Source: Beroe ovata (taxonomy: Eukaryota; Ctenophora; Nuda; Beroida; Beroidae). Taken from it: a stretch of 22,209 bases of DNA. Positions within the stretch are counted from its first letter, which is position 1. The number at the start of each line of letters is the position of its first letter. Made by a program: the position numbers and the translations under genes. This document shows positions 13,842-22,209 of this stretch, in pieces. Below the pieces are notes generated by a model. It saw only the letters and a list, made by a program, of their open reading frames with translations, was not told where the DNA came from and searched no databases. The stretch covers positions 97,967 through 120,175 of the forward strand of contig CAMPET010000097.1 in assembly GCA_946803715.1 (NCBI GenBank), given 5' to 3'.

Positions 13842-15542
13842 TCAATGTCCCTGCAGCGCCTCGGACTTGTAAGCCAGAGCTTTCTTGGCAAAACTTGGCC
13901 GGAGTGGCCACGGATCTCTGGGGTCATTGTAACAGAGAGATAGGTTGGTGACAGCTTTGACTAGAGACCGGGCAATGAACTTGACAGCCTTCTCATTGAC
14001 ATGAATTCCGTCTTCTAGGAGGATATCCCTGTTGACCAGCTGATAGTTGTCATAGAACAGGAGGTTTGGATAGCGGAGCGACAGCTCGAATATGTACGTG
14101 TTGTAGTCGTCAGTCATGTTGTTCACCCACTCCATGTTTGTCTGCAACAGGGACAGGAAAATGAACTTGGTCCGGGGACAGGACTTGGCACACTCGTCAT
14201 AGAATGTTACGGAGAATCTGATCAGGTCGTCGAGCGGCATGCGATACTTGTAAATGTCATTGATCCCGGTGGAAACTATGACATAGTCACAGAACTGGAT
14301 GTCTGACAGGTGTTTCCGAATGTCAATGAGCCGCGAGAGGTTCTTCTTGGAGCAGCTGAGACCGTCACAGAACTTGGCGGAGGAGAAGGTGTAGAGCAGG
14401 GAGTCGGTGAGGAAGAGTATGGTTTTGGTGGGGTCTGTTTGTACCCGAGCTGTGATCCCGTTAATCGTGTCCCTCTTCTCCTCGTTCTGTATCATCCTCT
14501 CCTTGTCCCCTCCCACTGTGCCAGCTCCTCCATTAGACTCGATATTATCCGGGCAGGAGGGGTAGTCGCTCACTGGGAATACTCGGAGTGCTATGGGGAA
14601 GATGAGAGTACACTCTATGATAGTCAGGGTGGACGCCCATATGTGCACTCTGAGGTGAGTTGAGAACGCTCCTTTAGAGAGGTCCCCGAAAGCCCCCTTG
14701 CTCGACAGTACCGTGAATATGATGTCCTGAACTTTGGCAAGGGTGACCACGATCTTGTAGCTGATGAACTTCTTGAAGATGTTGAATCTCTTGAGCTCGT
14801 GCTCCGCACTATGGTAGATGGAGGACAGTCCGTAGACAGACAGCACGAGGGATGCCATGGCTATTCCGTGGTAGATGTGCGAGTACTTCTCCTCAACAAG
14901 GGCAGCTGGGTAAGTCTTGCTCTTGTCCATATTCATGAGGAGGTCTACATAACCCAGCACAAGCTCCAGAACGATGAGTTGCAGCACAAATAGCTCGTTG
15001 ATGAAGAGGAAAGTGGATGAGAATCTGACACTGGGCATGGGGCACCAGCACAGTGGCGGGGCGTTCAGGTGGACTTTCTGTCCCTCCAGACTCTCTACAG
15101 TGTTCTTCTTCCCTCCCATGTAGGTCAGCATGAGCTTGAGGAAGAACATGAGTGACAGAGACTCGTACATTTCCGCAATGAATGTACACTTTGAGTTAGC
15201 ACGGGGAACGACCATGCCCGAGACATACATGAGGGCAAAGAGCGGGTACACAAAGAGGATGCCCATGGTGGAGAGGAACTGCATTGTGTGTTTGGTGGAG
15301 TACTTCTTGTGCGCCATGGCAGCCTTCACAAATAGGAAGAGCATGACCATGGTGAAACATGTGCATGCCACGATCAGGACTATCCAGTCTGTTGGGTATC
15401 CCTCTTCATGTGTCAGGATGTCAGAGACAGAGGGATGCCCCTCCCCCTCCTTCCCCTCTCCTCCTTCCTCCACTGGGTCCTTTCCCTCAACTTCATCTAT
15501 CAGTGATATCACTTCATCGATTGCAAATGAGGTCTCGGCCAT
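13842..15542 (-). CDS. OST-alpha/TMEM184-like seven-helix membrane protein fused to an SGNH/GDSL-type hydrolase domain
   Basis: A 566-residue intronless frame. The start ATG has A at -3 and G at +4. Residues 1-50 are acidic. Residues 53-328 show seven hydrophobic segments (about 53-75, 87-110, 120-141, 178-203, 222-243, 258-281, 300-324), Gly-Gly-Lys after helix 3, a Cys-Trp-Cys-Pro cluster (165-168; OST-alpha has a Cys-rich cluster there) and a last segment ending Phe-Pro-Val-Ser-Asp-Tyr. This is the pattern of the organic solute transporter alpha/TMEM184 family (PF03619). After a polar linker (330-372), residues 373-535 carry SGNH blocks: Thr-Asp-Ser-Leu (379-382, nucleophile Ser381), Gly-Ile-Asn-Asp (426-429), and Asp-Gly-Ile-His (511-514). 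By analogy with OST-alpha the hydrolase would be cytosolic. The function is inferred: lipid or sterol handling coupled to an esterase is possible. A canonical poly(A) signal follows. Confidence 0.8.
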   Translation of the reverse strand: MAETSFAIDEVISLIDEVEGKDPVEEGGEGKEGEGHPSVSDILTHEEGYPTDWIVLIVACTCFTMVMLFLFVKAAMAHKKYSTKHTMQFLSTMGILFVYPLFALMYVSGMVVPRANSKCTFIAEMYESLSLMFFLKLMLTYMGGKKNTVESLEGQKVHLNAPPLCWCPMPSVRFSSTFLFINELFVLQLIVLELVLGYVDLLMNMDKSKTYPAALVEEKYSHIYHGIAMASLVLSVYGLSSIYHSAEHELKRFNIFKKFISYKIVVTLAKVQDIIFTVLSSKGAFGDLSKGAFSTHLRVHIWASTLTIIECTLIFPIALRVFPVSDYPSCPDNIESNGGAGTVGGDKERMIQNEEKRDTINGITARVQTDPTKTILFLTDSLLYTFSSAKFCDGLSCSKKNLSRLIDIRKHLSDIQFCDYVIVSTGINDIYKYRMPLDDLIRFSVTFYDECAKSCPRTKFIFLSLLQTNMEWVNNMTDDYNTYIFELSLRYPNLLFYDNYQLVNRDILLEDGIHVNEKAVKFIARSLVKAVTNLSLCYNDPRDPWPLRPSFAKKALAYKSEALQGH

Positions 15543-16800
15543 CTTGTGTATGCATTACCTGCCTGAACGGTGAATATAGAGTATTTAGATATCTAAAAGA
15601 AAAGATATGAAAATTGCGGAACATCAATTACATAATCACTGAGGGGCGGTTTAAACACAAGAATATTGCTCGAACTGGATCACTGGATCGTGGCGAATAA
15701 GATGCAACTGTACTAAGCCATGTAATTGTCTCATTACATGGCATTGTGTTGACCAAAGCTGGATGGTTAAGCGCGTCACACTGAATTAGCATTTCCATGT
15801 TACAAGATGGAACAATGATATGATGTATCTCTGAACAAGATTCTACGGCAACATCGTGTATAGCTTAGCGCTTGGTGCAACGTCCGCCCGTGTAATGTAT
15901 GAACATTTATGGAGCCCTGATGAAATTGCTGCTTCATACATGTATCCTCGTGGCTCGTGAAGTATATATCTGCTTGTACTCGACTATAGAAGTAGAATTC
16001 ATCTTGATTTTTAATCCAATCCCAGGGTGAGTGAGAGATAGATATGTATGTACAGATTATAATCTACAGACGGGTTGTAGAGTGATATTCAGCATCTTAT
16101 AAGTCCTTCGGTGTGTGATGGATGTCTGTGATTGATTTTTGATGAATGTCTGATGAATATTCTTGTGATTATGAGCAAAGTTAGATCGATGAGAGGGTAG
16201 TATTAGATATTAGATAGGCAGACAATGGAAGAGGTGGTGAAAACAAGAGTTGAACTATTGTTCAATGTCAAAGACCTGCGCACTACACTCTCAAAAGGTT
16301 ATGGAAGGCCCAGATAAGGATTCTGCCTGATGAGTCTCAACGCCTGCCTCCTGAGTCTAACATGAGTATGGGTAACATCACCTGGGCGATCCCTGATAAT
16401 CTTCAGTCGCAGCTTACCGCAACTGAGCGGAACACAACAAGTGACAACATGAACTATGGGTATGAACAAGGTGTTCAATAATGAACTGTGACACATGATA
16501 ACGGAAGTGTCGGTGTAATGGCACGTCGCGCCGGTTATCATCACAATACTAATCACTACCGTACCGTGTGATCAGTATAAGCACATGAGCTACAGAACCG
16601 ACGCTGCCGTTCATCATCACAATTATCTCATTTTGCACTGCCTGGATTATTCCCTCGTGTAGTGAGATGTGTGATGACCAGTGCTGCGGGTAACTGCGGG
16701 CGGGAAAATGAGAAGTTGAAGTGAGGGCGATACTCTCTCTTTTCAAGTGGGGAAGTAGATTAAGAGAAGTAGAGGTGTCTTTCTCCCGATATATGTAAAA
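15543..16800. other. Upstream region of the OST-alpha/SGNH gene, no gene seen
   Basis: AT-rich DNA likely holding the promoter of the minus-strand gene; a TATATTC-like stretch lies near 15570-15580. A perfect 10-bp hairpin is at 15717-15742. No exon with paired splice sites was found. Confidence 0.5.
15717..15742. repeat. Perfect 10-bp hairpin
   Basis: GCCATGTAAT pairs with ATTACATGGC around a TGTCTC loop, about 175 bp upstream of the OST-alpha/SGNH start codon. Confidence 0.8.
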
Positions 16801-17076
16801 ACCACCACAAGTCAAAACAAGACATCTGCAGACAGCAGCACGGTGTACAGGCTGCTACAGCAGCTGCTGCAGCATGGTCCAGCCTGGTCGGCGGCGCTGT
16901 GACGTCAGCGGCTACCCTGAACAGTGTTGGAGGTGTGCCCTCTAATGGGCTACTCAGGGTAGAGAGAGGGGGGTAGAAGCCAGCATAATGTGCTCTTGTT
17001 AGAGTCTTCTCATTAACTCTCCGTACATCACGTGACTGAATACACTGAATATTACCAGCAAGAAGAGCTACTACAG

Positions 17077-17099
17077 GTGTGTGTGTGTGTGTGTGTGTG
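17077..17099. repeat. (GT)n microsatellite
   Basis: Uninterrupted GT dinucleotide run. Confidence 0.9.
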
Positions 17100-17665
17100 C
17101 TAGTTGCCCGGTAGATTATAATCTCCATGAATCTCATTATGGTGACTGATGGATTACTGTGGTGCTCTGTGTGATGGATATGATGTATATTATAATGGTA
17201 CCTCCCCAGCTCCTGATTGGAGCTGATAACCATAACTGATAACCGGGTGGTAGCCTGGTGATTAGCATATCCTGATATTCATTTCAGTGAACCCTTGAGG
17301 GTAGTTCCGAGATATTCCAAGGACAAAACTAGGGTCGATCTCCAAATGTTGTTGGTATAGACCGTCGTCACAACGAGTAACAAAATACAAAGTATTACGA
17401 CTATCATGATAGCATAATTAGTAACAAATAATTACCAATTATAGTGATCAATTAGGAATGTAACAGCTGTTGTATCTGCTCAATCACAACAATGAATTTT
17501 GACCAGATACGGAAAATTCCTAAATAATCAACAGCAGATGTACACAGTATAACACACGTACAGCTAGGCTGTTTGTTGCTGGGAAACGATCCTGGAAAAT
17601 GCTCATCCCTTCTTCTTGCTACTTTAGATCAAGGAAAATAGTCTGATTTTACCATATCGTGTGTG

Positions 17666-17670
<5 letters not shown>

Positions 17671-17705
<35 letters not shown>

Positions 17706-17716
17706 TGTGTGTGTGT
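17671..17716. repeat. (GT)n microsatellite
   Basis: GT run with a single TA interruption, preceded by a shorter GTGTGTTTC stretch. Confidence 0.9.
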
Positions 17717-18386
17717 ACTGCAAATGATACACAGTGACGCAAATAGCTAACTGCTACTTATAGCTCGTTTAGAACCCTGGGTATATATTATATGCTACTC
17801 TCAAAGGACTGTGTTTTGTAATAGATGAACTGAGTTATGTACGGAAGTATAAACTGTTAATCTGCGTGTATGTACTGTGTGTACTGTGTGATCAGTGTAC
17901 TGTGTGATCAGTGTACTGTATTCAAACACAGAAAGAGGCAAAACTGGATCTGACAAGCAAAACTGGATCTGACACTGGACCTCAGCCGTGAACCGAGACA
18001 AAGACGAAATGAACAACAACAACATTTCACTCGTTCCAGATAGTCTGTTTGGAGCTGTGCACAGTATGTTATGCACTGCGTGTGTATATAAACAGTGCAT
18101 GTGACAATCAGTCTTGTGTGGAGTAGAGGTATAACAAGTCACGTTCTGATATCTCTTATCCTTCAGCTGAGAGATGATTGATCACAGATATGCGTGTATT
18201 TATGCGTTGCTGTGTGTCTGTGTCTTCACGCACTCATCAATACTGACATGATATGTTGATATGGACAATGTAGCTAGAACTGTTCAGTATCGGAAAGTCA
18301 ATCTGGTATTATAATGACCAGTCTACTACTCAGAACCTATAGTTATATAGGATTGGGCGTCAGTTGTCACTGATCATTGCTGATCA

Positions 18387-18824
18387 ATGATCATTGATCA
18401 TGACCACGCCCATGCGTCAGTCCAATATGACGTCTTTAAGTGTCTGTCACAGCGCTATGTCGTCTGTAAGTGTCTGTCACAGCGCTATATCGTCTGTAAG
18501 TGTCTGTCACAGCGCTGCGTCGTCTGTAAGTGTCTGTCACGACATTATGGGGATCATGTCTGCAGTGTCTGTACAGCTGTTCTAAACAGATATGAAGAAT
18601 GTTTCGAGTCTGAAATCATGATCAACGTGTTTATGACGAAGCCAGACAAGCAAAACGTCGATATACCTAGAATCCCGAAATGTAAGCCGCAAATGAACTT
18701 CAAATATAGAACTGGCGGTGAAATGAAGCCTCACAAGGGGAAGAACATTGTTTTAACGAAGAATGTGAAACCTACTTCCCATATAGAAGTAGAACATGAG
18801 ACCATGAACCTTGATAGACCGTAA
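18387..18824 (+). CDS. Uncertain 145-codon open frame with in-frame tandem repeat
   Basis: An ATG-started frame whose first third is four copies of a 30-bp repeat (10-residue unit with Cys-Lys-Cys-Leu-Ser-Gln-Arg). The remaining 80 or so residues are Lys-rich and of normal-looking composition (Lys-Pro-Asp-Lys, Lys-Tyr-Arg-Thr-Gly-Gly, Lys-Pro-His-Lys-Gly-Lys). No family is recognised. The repeat length, a multiple of three, keeps the frame open by itself, so this may not be a gene. Confidence 0.2.
   Translation: MIIDHDHAHASVQYDVFKCLSQRYVVCKCLSQRYIVCKCLSQRCVVCKCLSRHYGDHVCSVCTAVLNRYEECFESEIMINVFMTKPDKQNVDIPRIPKCKPQMNFKYRTGGEMKPHKGKNIVLTKNVKPTSHIEVEHETMNLDRP
18431..18550. repeat. 30-bp tandem repeat, four copies
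   Basis: Units start at 18431, 18461, 18491 and 18521 with the core GTAAGTGTCTGTCAC; the last copy diverges in its final third. Copies differ at only a few positions, so the expansion is fairly recent. Confidence 0.85.
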
Positions 18825-19028
18825 CAAGTCACTAGCCCATCATTCATCAATATTGCGCGCGCGTCACACACACTCACGCACATGGTGTGGCTCAGCATGG
18901 TATTGGTAAGTGAAGATTGGAGATGACACAATGTATGTGGTTATCAATGTTACTAAACAATAAACATGGTTAGTGGTTACTAAACATGGTTACTATAATG
19001 GTACCTAATCATCTGTTATTGTTATCAG

Positions 19029-19229
19029 TAACTGCTACTTATTGGGTGATCGCTATAACAGAAGTCATGATATCACTACCTGCAAGTTTGAGGGTCACTC
19101 AGTAGCCACCCGCCACGCCCATCTCCGTGGCGGCAGTGACTTTGCCAAGAGAAGTGGCTGCGTATGCCGTGACAATGTATTAGGTGTGAATTGTTCACTC
19201 CCAATTCCTATGCAGTGGTATGACAATAT
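19029..19229 (+). CDS. Possible orphan exon with VWC/EGF-like cysteine pattern
   Basis: A 67-codon open stretch between TTATCAG and AT|GTGAGT, phase 2 at both ends. It has Asn-Cys-Tyr-x2-Gly-x2-Tyr-Asn, Thr-Thr-Cys-Lys, then Gly-Cys-Val-Cys-x8-Cys. The Cys-x-Cys-x8-Cys ending fits EGF, and the opening Cys-x3-Gly-x2-Tyr resembles VWC or fibronectin type I modules, but the Cys count fits none exactly. Its phase does not match the phase-1 sushi exons, so it would belong to another gene. Confidence 0.25.
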
Positions 19230-19341
19230 GTGAGTAATGAGTATATCAGATGTGAGCCACTGTGTGTACAGGCACAAAAAGTCGGTGTGGTGGCACTTCT
19301 GAGTGCTTGGGGGATACAACTCATACACAGATCACACCGTG

Positions 19342-19344
<3 letters not shown>

Positions 19345-19379
<35 letters not shown>
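19345..19379. repeat. (TG)n microsatellite
   Basis: Uninterrupted TG run of about 17 units. Confidence 0.92.
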
Positions 19380-19381
<2 letters not shown>

Positions 19382-19730
19382 AACACGCATACTGTGCGTG
19401 ATCAGCATTCAGCAGTGAGGTGGTAATAACATAATGGCACTTGTGTGAAGTAATCATGTGAAGTCAACACGCATGCCCGCATGAGTAACGCACAGCTCTA
19501 CAGTAACCTGTTCATCAAACACATGTCTTTTTCTGTGATGGGTTCTTTAGAAGGCAACCAAGTGTAACTATGTTAATATTATGACTAATTAAGTACGTGC
19601 CAATATTGTATCAAAGATCAACTTTAAACGTGGAATTTGACAATGTTAATGAGCCAATTAACATATTCTGCTAAGTTGGATTAGGTACTATACTACTATA
19701 TAGATAGCTACATGTTCAATTAAACAAGTA

Positions 19731-19754
19731 CACACACACACACACACACACACA
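19731..19754. repeat. (CA)n microsatellite
   Basis: Uninterrupted CA run of 12 units. Confidence 0.92.
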
Positions 19755-19849
19755 AAGCAAGTTGGGTAGTACTGCACGAGAGAAGTGTTGTGCCAGTACA
19801 TAATGTGGTATGTCAACATCTCTTCCATAAGTATAACATGGCAACGGCA

Positions 19850-19918
19850 ATGAACATATGTTCATGGCTCCTGCAAACATGTTCCTGCAAACATGTTCCT
19901 GCAAACATGTTCCTGCAA
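19850..19918. repeat. 16-bp palindrome plus 14-bp tandem repeat
   Basis: A perfect palindrome (ATGAACATATGTTCAT, 19850-19865) is followed by about 3.5 copies of TCCTGCAAACATGT (19869-19918), each containing the ACATGT palindrome. Confidence 0.85.
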
Positions 19919-20042
19919 CCGCGATGGAAACTTCGCCGATATCGCGATACGGAGGTATATGTTGCAAGCAAGCCGCGAGGCGCCCGTTTACGATGCGACT
20001 TCCACGCACGTCAGTAGAGATCGGTCTATATAACGAACTGTT

Positions 20043-20098
<56 letters not shown>

Positions 20099-20130
20099 CT
20101 TGTTGTTGTTGTTGTTCCTGTTGTTGTTGT
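20043..20130. repeat. (TTG)n trinucleotide repeat
   Basis: About 29 units with three interruptions (TTC, TTC and CTG). Confidence 0.92.
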
Positions 20131-20342
20131 CAGAGTATATTTTTGTGTGATATTGACACCAGTCATGCAAGAACAACAAGTTCAACTACTGTACTACTGT
20201 AGTATGAATAGTAATTAATAACACTAATTACTCCTGGATATTTACTAGTTAAGGTGTTGTCCATAGTGAAGTGTACTGATGAAATTAAATAATATGTGTG
20301 TGTGCACGAACATGCGGCCACTGGTTTGTGAGTTAGTACGTG

Positions 20343-20434
20343 AGTGTGTGTTTGTGTATGTGTTTGTGTCTGTGTCGGTGTGTGTTTGTGTCTGTGTCGG
20401 TCTGTGTCTGTGTCTGTGTGTGTGTGTCTGTGTC
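20343..20434. repeat. GT-rich compound microsatellite
   Basis: GTGTTT, GTGTCT and GTGTCGGT units intermixed over about 90 bp. Confidence 0.88.
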
Positions 20435-21194
20435 AAAAGCATCAATACAAGAGGGGCGTGGTTTATTATATAGTTGATTAATTGACACCATTAATGATAC
20501 AGCTATACCCTGTATGATCGCATACTCACATTGCGTATGGCTCATGATCAATGTCATGGTCCTCTTTACTCGATGAAGAGGTGCACGTATGACAATTGGA
20601 AGTTATTATACTCAACAAAATACGCCGACTAGGTGTCAAGCATTACCGCCACGAACCTACTCCGGAAAAGTCTTTTTCAGTGATAACTACTCTGTTACTT
20701 ACTCAGCTACCTACCATTCATCCAGTTATCCTGTTCTATGGACATAGTATATATACGGCGTAGGTAGTACCAGCCTATATGCAATCACTGGAACCCCAAG
20801 TAGGAACAGCCCTTGTTAAAACACGTACTTCTTGTTTATTATATGTGAGACTACGTGATATATGCCCCCTGGTAGGTATGTCATACTTTGAGAATCAGTT
20901 TGTGTTGATTACTACCAGAAATGTTTACAAAAACTGTTAATAAACATATCTGACTGCTGGCAAAAAACTGGACAATTTTAAAAATAATTTTTCCAGTTTT
21001 CGATAGAAATCTGCTTTGTTTTTGCCGCAGAGCAATAAACAGAGCATGTACAGAGCCTTCTAACCCTCTGCCTCTATGACAATGACATCAAATTATCTCT
21101 GGATGAATTATCCTCATTCACTGACCCACACACCCGATATCAATATCATCCACTCAACGCACCCCTCTCTCACACCCCCTCTTCCTCTCCGCAG

Positions 21195-21371
21195 CCCAGG
21201 CATGCCCAGCCCCGACTATCCCCAATGGACTTGTGGAGGGGGGTGGTGGTACAGTACAGCCAGGCAAGCAGCTTCTCTTCTCCTGTAACTTGGGATACTC
21301 TCGGAACTCAATGTCACCAGTGTACTGTGTGACTGAGAACCAGTTTTCAGACGACATTCCACAGTGTATAG
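21195..21371 (+). CDS. Sushi module 12 exon
   Basis: This 59-codon exon is phase 1 at both ends (CTCCGCAG acceptor, ATAG|GTTAGT donor). It reads Ala-Cys-Pro-Ala-Pro-Thr-Ile-Pro-Asn-Gly, Phe-Ser-Cys-Asn-Leu-Gly-Tyr, Val-Tyr-Cys and Ile-Pro-Gln-Cys. Phe is at the Trp position, as in modules 1-11, which supports common origin. It lies 10.9 kb past module 11, so it may belong to the same gene or to an adjacent sushi gene whose 5' exons were not found. Confidence 0.85.
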
Positions 21372-21970
21372 GTTAGTGAGTAAAAAGTGTACATTACATT
21401 GTACACTGTGTATATTGTGATGTATAGATGTCAGTGTATACGGCGAGTGTATATTTGTGGTAGAGGTGAGTTGGGGTGAGAAAAGGGTGAAGAGACGGCG
21501 GTAAATGCGGCTCTTCAAAGGTGAGTGACGGCAATTCATAGGGAGAATTAAGACAAGCTCCAGTAAAGTATGACACACTGACAACATATGGCTGGGCTAT
21601 AACAGGAGTATATTTTGGATTTCGGCAAACTGTTGAACGTAATTCAATGTGAAGATGAATAATGGGCCGTTATATCAACTATAAAATGGCCTGACGTCAA
21701 GGCTTGCTAGCGCCCCTGTAATAATTGCAGTACTTGAGTACTATTTTCGTTGGATGTTGTCTACAATTACATTTCCTTTCAGCAAGCCAACTATTGGCTC
21801 CTTAATTTGTTTATTGCATTGGAGAATGCATAATATATGTTTATTACATGGGCAATTATGCTGAATTGTGCGCATAACTTAGGGCACAATTTCCAAGGTA
21901 TTTCCATGTTCCATTCTCGCTCTACTCCAGTGTATAGAGGACTTGCTGGGTAAATAGTCCCCGTTTTCAG
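21372..21970. other. Intron between sushi modules 12 and 13
   Basis: No exon, hairpin or repeat of note was seen; it ends in CCGTTTTCAG. Confidence 0.65.
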
Positions 21971-22039
21971 AGAACTGTGTAGCTGACAACTCACTCATAC
22001 CCAATGGGTACATTGCCGGACCAGCTTCTCTTACAACCG
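21971..22039 (+). CDS. Sushi module 13, first-half exon (rest beyond window)
   Basis: A 69-bp exon (TTTTCAG acceptor, ACCG|GTAGGG donor), phase 1 at both ends. It reads Asn-Cys-Val-Ala-Asp-Asn-Ser-Leu-Ile-Pro-Asn-Gly and stops before the second Cys. Its opening (Asn-Cys-Val) and its phase-1 split match module 5. No second half was found in the remaining 170 bp. Confidence 0.72.
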
Positions 22040-22183
22040 GTAGGGAGAGGGGGGATACATCGTGTTTATTTACCCCCTGAATTATTTGTTAATTTCACCA
22101 TATTTACACCTGATCTAAATCACAGCGTCATACTGTCACAATAATAGCGGTAGGAGCAGCTTGCAGCTAAATCACGTATTACG

Positions 22184-22209
22184 ACACACACACACACACA
22201 CACACACAC
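22184..22209. repeat. (CA)n microsatellite at window edge
   Basis: Uninterrupted CA run cut by the window end. Confidence 0.92.

Larger units (their letters stand above)
16801..18386. other. Microsatellite-rich non-coding region
   Basis: A GC-richer patch at 16820-16970 has CAG/CTG-rich words and a 9-bp inverted repeat (CTACCCTGA / TCAGGGTAG). Short tandem duplications at 17880-17925 (GTGTGATCAGTGTACT twice) and 17940-17976 (GCAAAACTGGATCTGACA twice) are visible. No supported gene. Confidence 0.5.
19230..21194. other. Repeat-rich non-coding region before sushi module 12
   Basis: Apart from the listed microsatellites and the 14-bp tandem repeat, no exon is supported. The pyrimidine-rich 3' splice tract of module 12 is at about 21150-21194. 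Confidence 0.55.

Noticed and set aside
16760-17233. Minus-strand 157-codon frame
   Set aside because: It spans a GT microsatellite and CAG/CTG-rich DNA, giving His-Thr and poly-Ala runs, with no domain.
18882-18905. ATG followed by a hydrophobic start and a GTAAGT donor, like a split signal-peptide exon
   Set aside because: It ends in phase 0 and no phase-0 acceptor with a matching module was found downstream; too short to support.
19858-20202. Plus-strand frame with a long poly-Cys run
   Set aside because: It is a translation of the TTG microsatellite.

Overview
The window looks like nuclear DNA of a metazoan, probably an invertebrate; an early-branching one such as a sponge is a guess. 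The support is short GT-AG introns, phase-1 exons that each encode one sushi (CCP/SCR) module, long TG/CA and TTG microsatellites, a short internal run of the CCCTAA telomere motif, and an OST-alpha/TMEM184-type membrane protein. No operons, ribosome binding sites, CRISPR arrays or bacterial signals were seen.

Plus strand: one modular sushi-repeat gene runs from about 2.4 kb to at least 10.3 kb. Eleven sushi modules (13 coding exons) can be read with matching splice phases. A twelfth complete module and the first half of a thirteenth lie at 21.2-22.0 kb. These may be the same gene across a 10.9 kb intron or a second sushi gene. A small terminal exon (10361) followed by three AATAAA signals (10547-10575) favours the first gene ending near 10.6 kb. 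Nearly all modules carry Phe or Tyr where sushi domains normally have their conserved Trp.

Minus strand: three genes. (1) 5062-6861 is an intronless, secreted papain-fold protease that lies inside the intron between sushi modules 3 and 4. It has an odd active site and a long C-terminal extension. (2) 10695-12280 is a three-exon type I membrane protein with an acidic ectodomain and a basic tail. (3) 13842-15542 is an intronless ORF joining a seven-helix OST-alpha/TMEM184-like membrane domain to a C-terminal SGNH/GDSL-type hydrolase domain with its catalytic residues in place. I know of no described protein with this combination.

Non-coding structure: the most striking element is a 175-bp cloverleaf at 3763-3937. 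An outer stem encloses three hairpins, each helix carries the same tandem GA/GA mismatch, and each hairpin is capped by a GNA triloop. A foldback element at 2082-2365, with a 10-bp target duplication and telomere-like DNA inside, interrupts a tandem repeat that has copied the 3' splice site of sushi module 1. The region 15.6-21.2 kb is mostly microsatellite-rich DNA with only weak exon candidates. How the three minus-strand genes relate functionally to the sushi gene cannot be told from the sequence.
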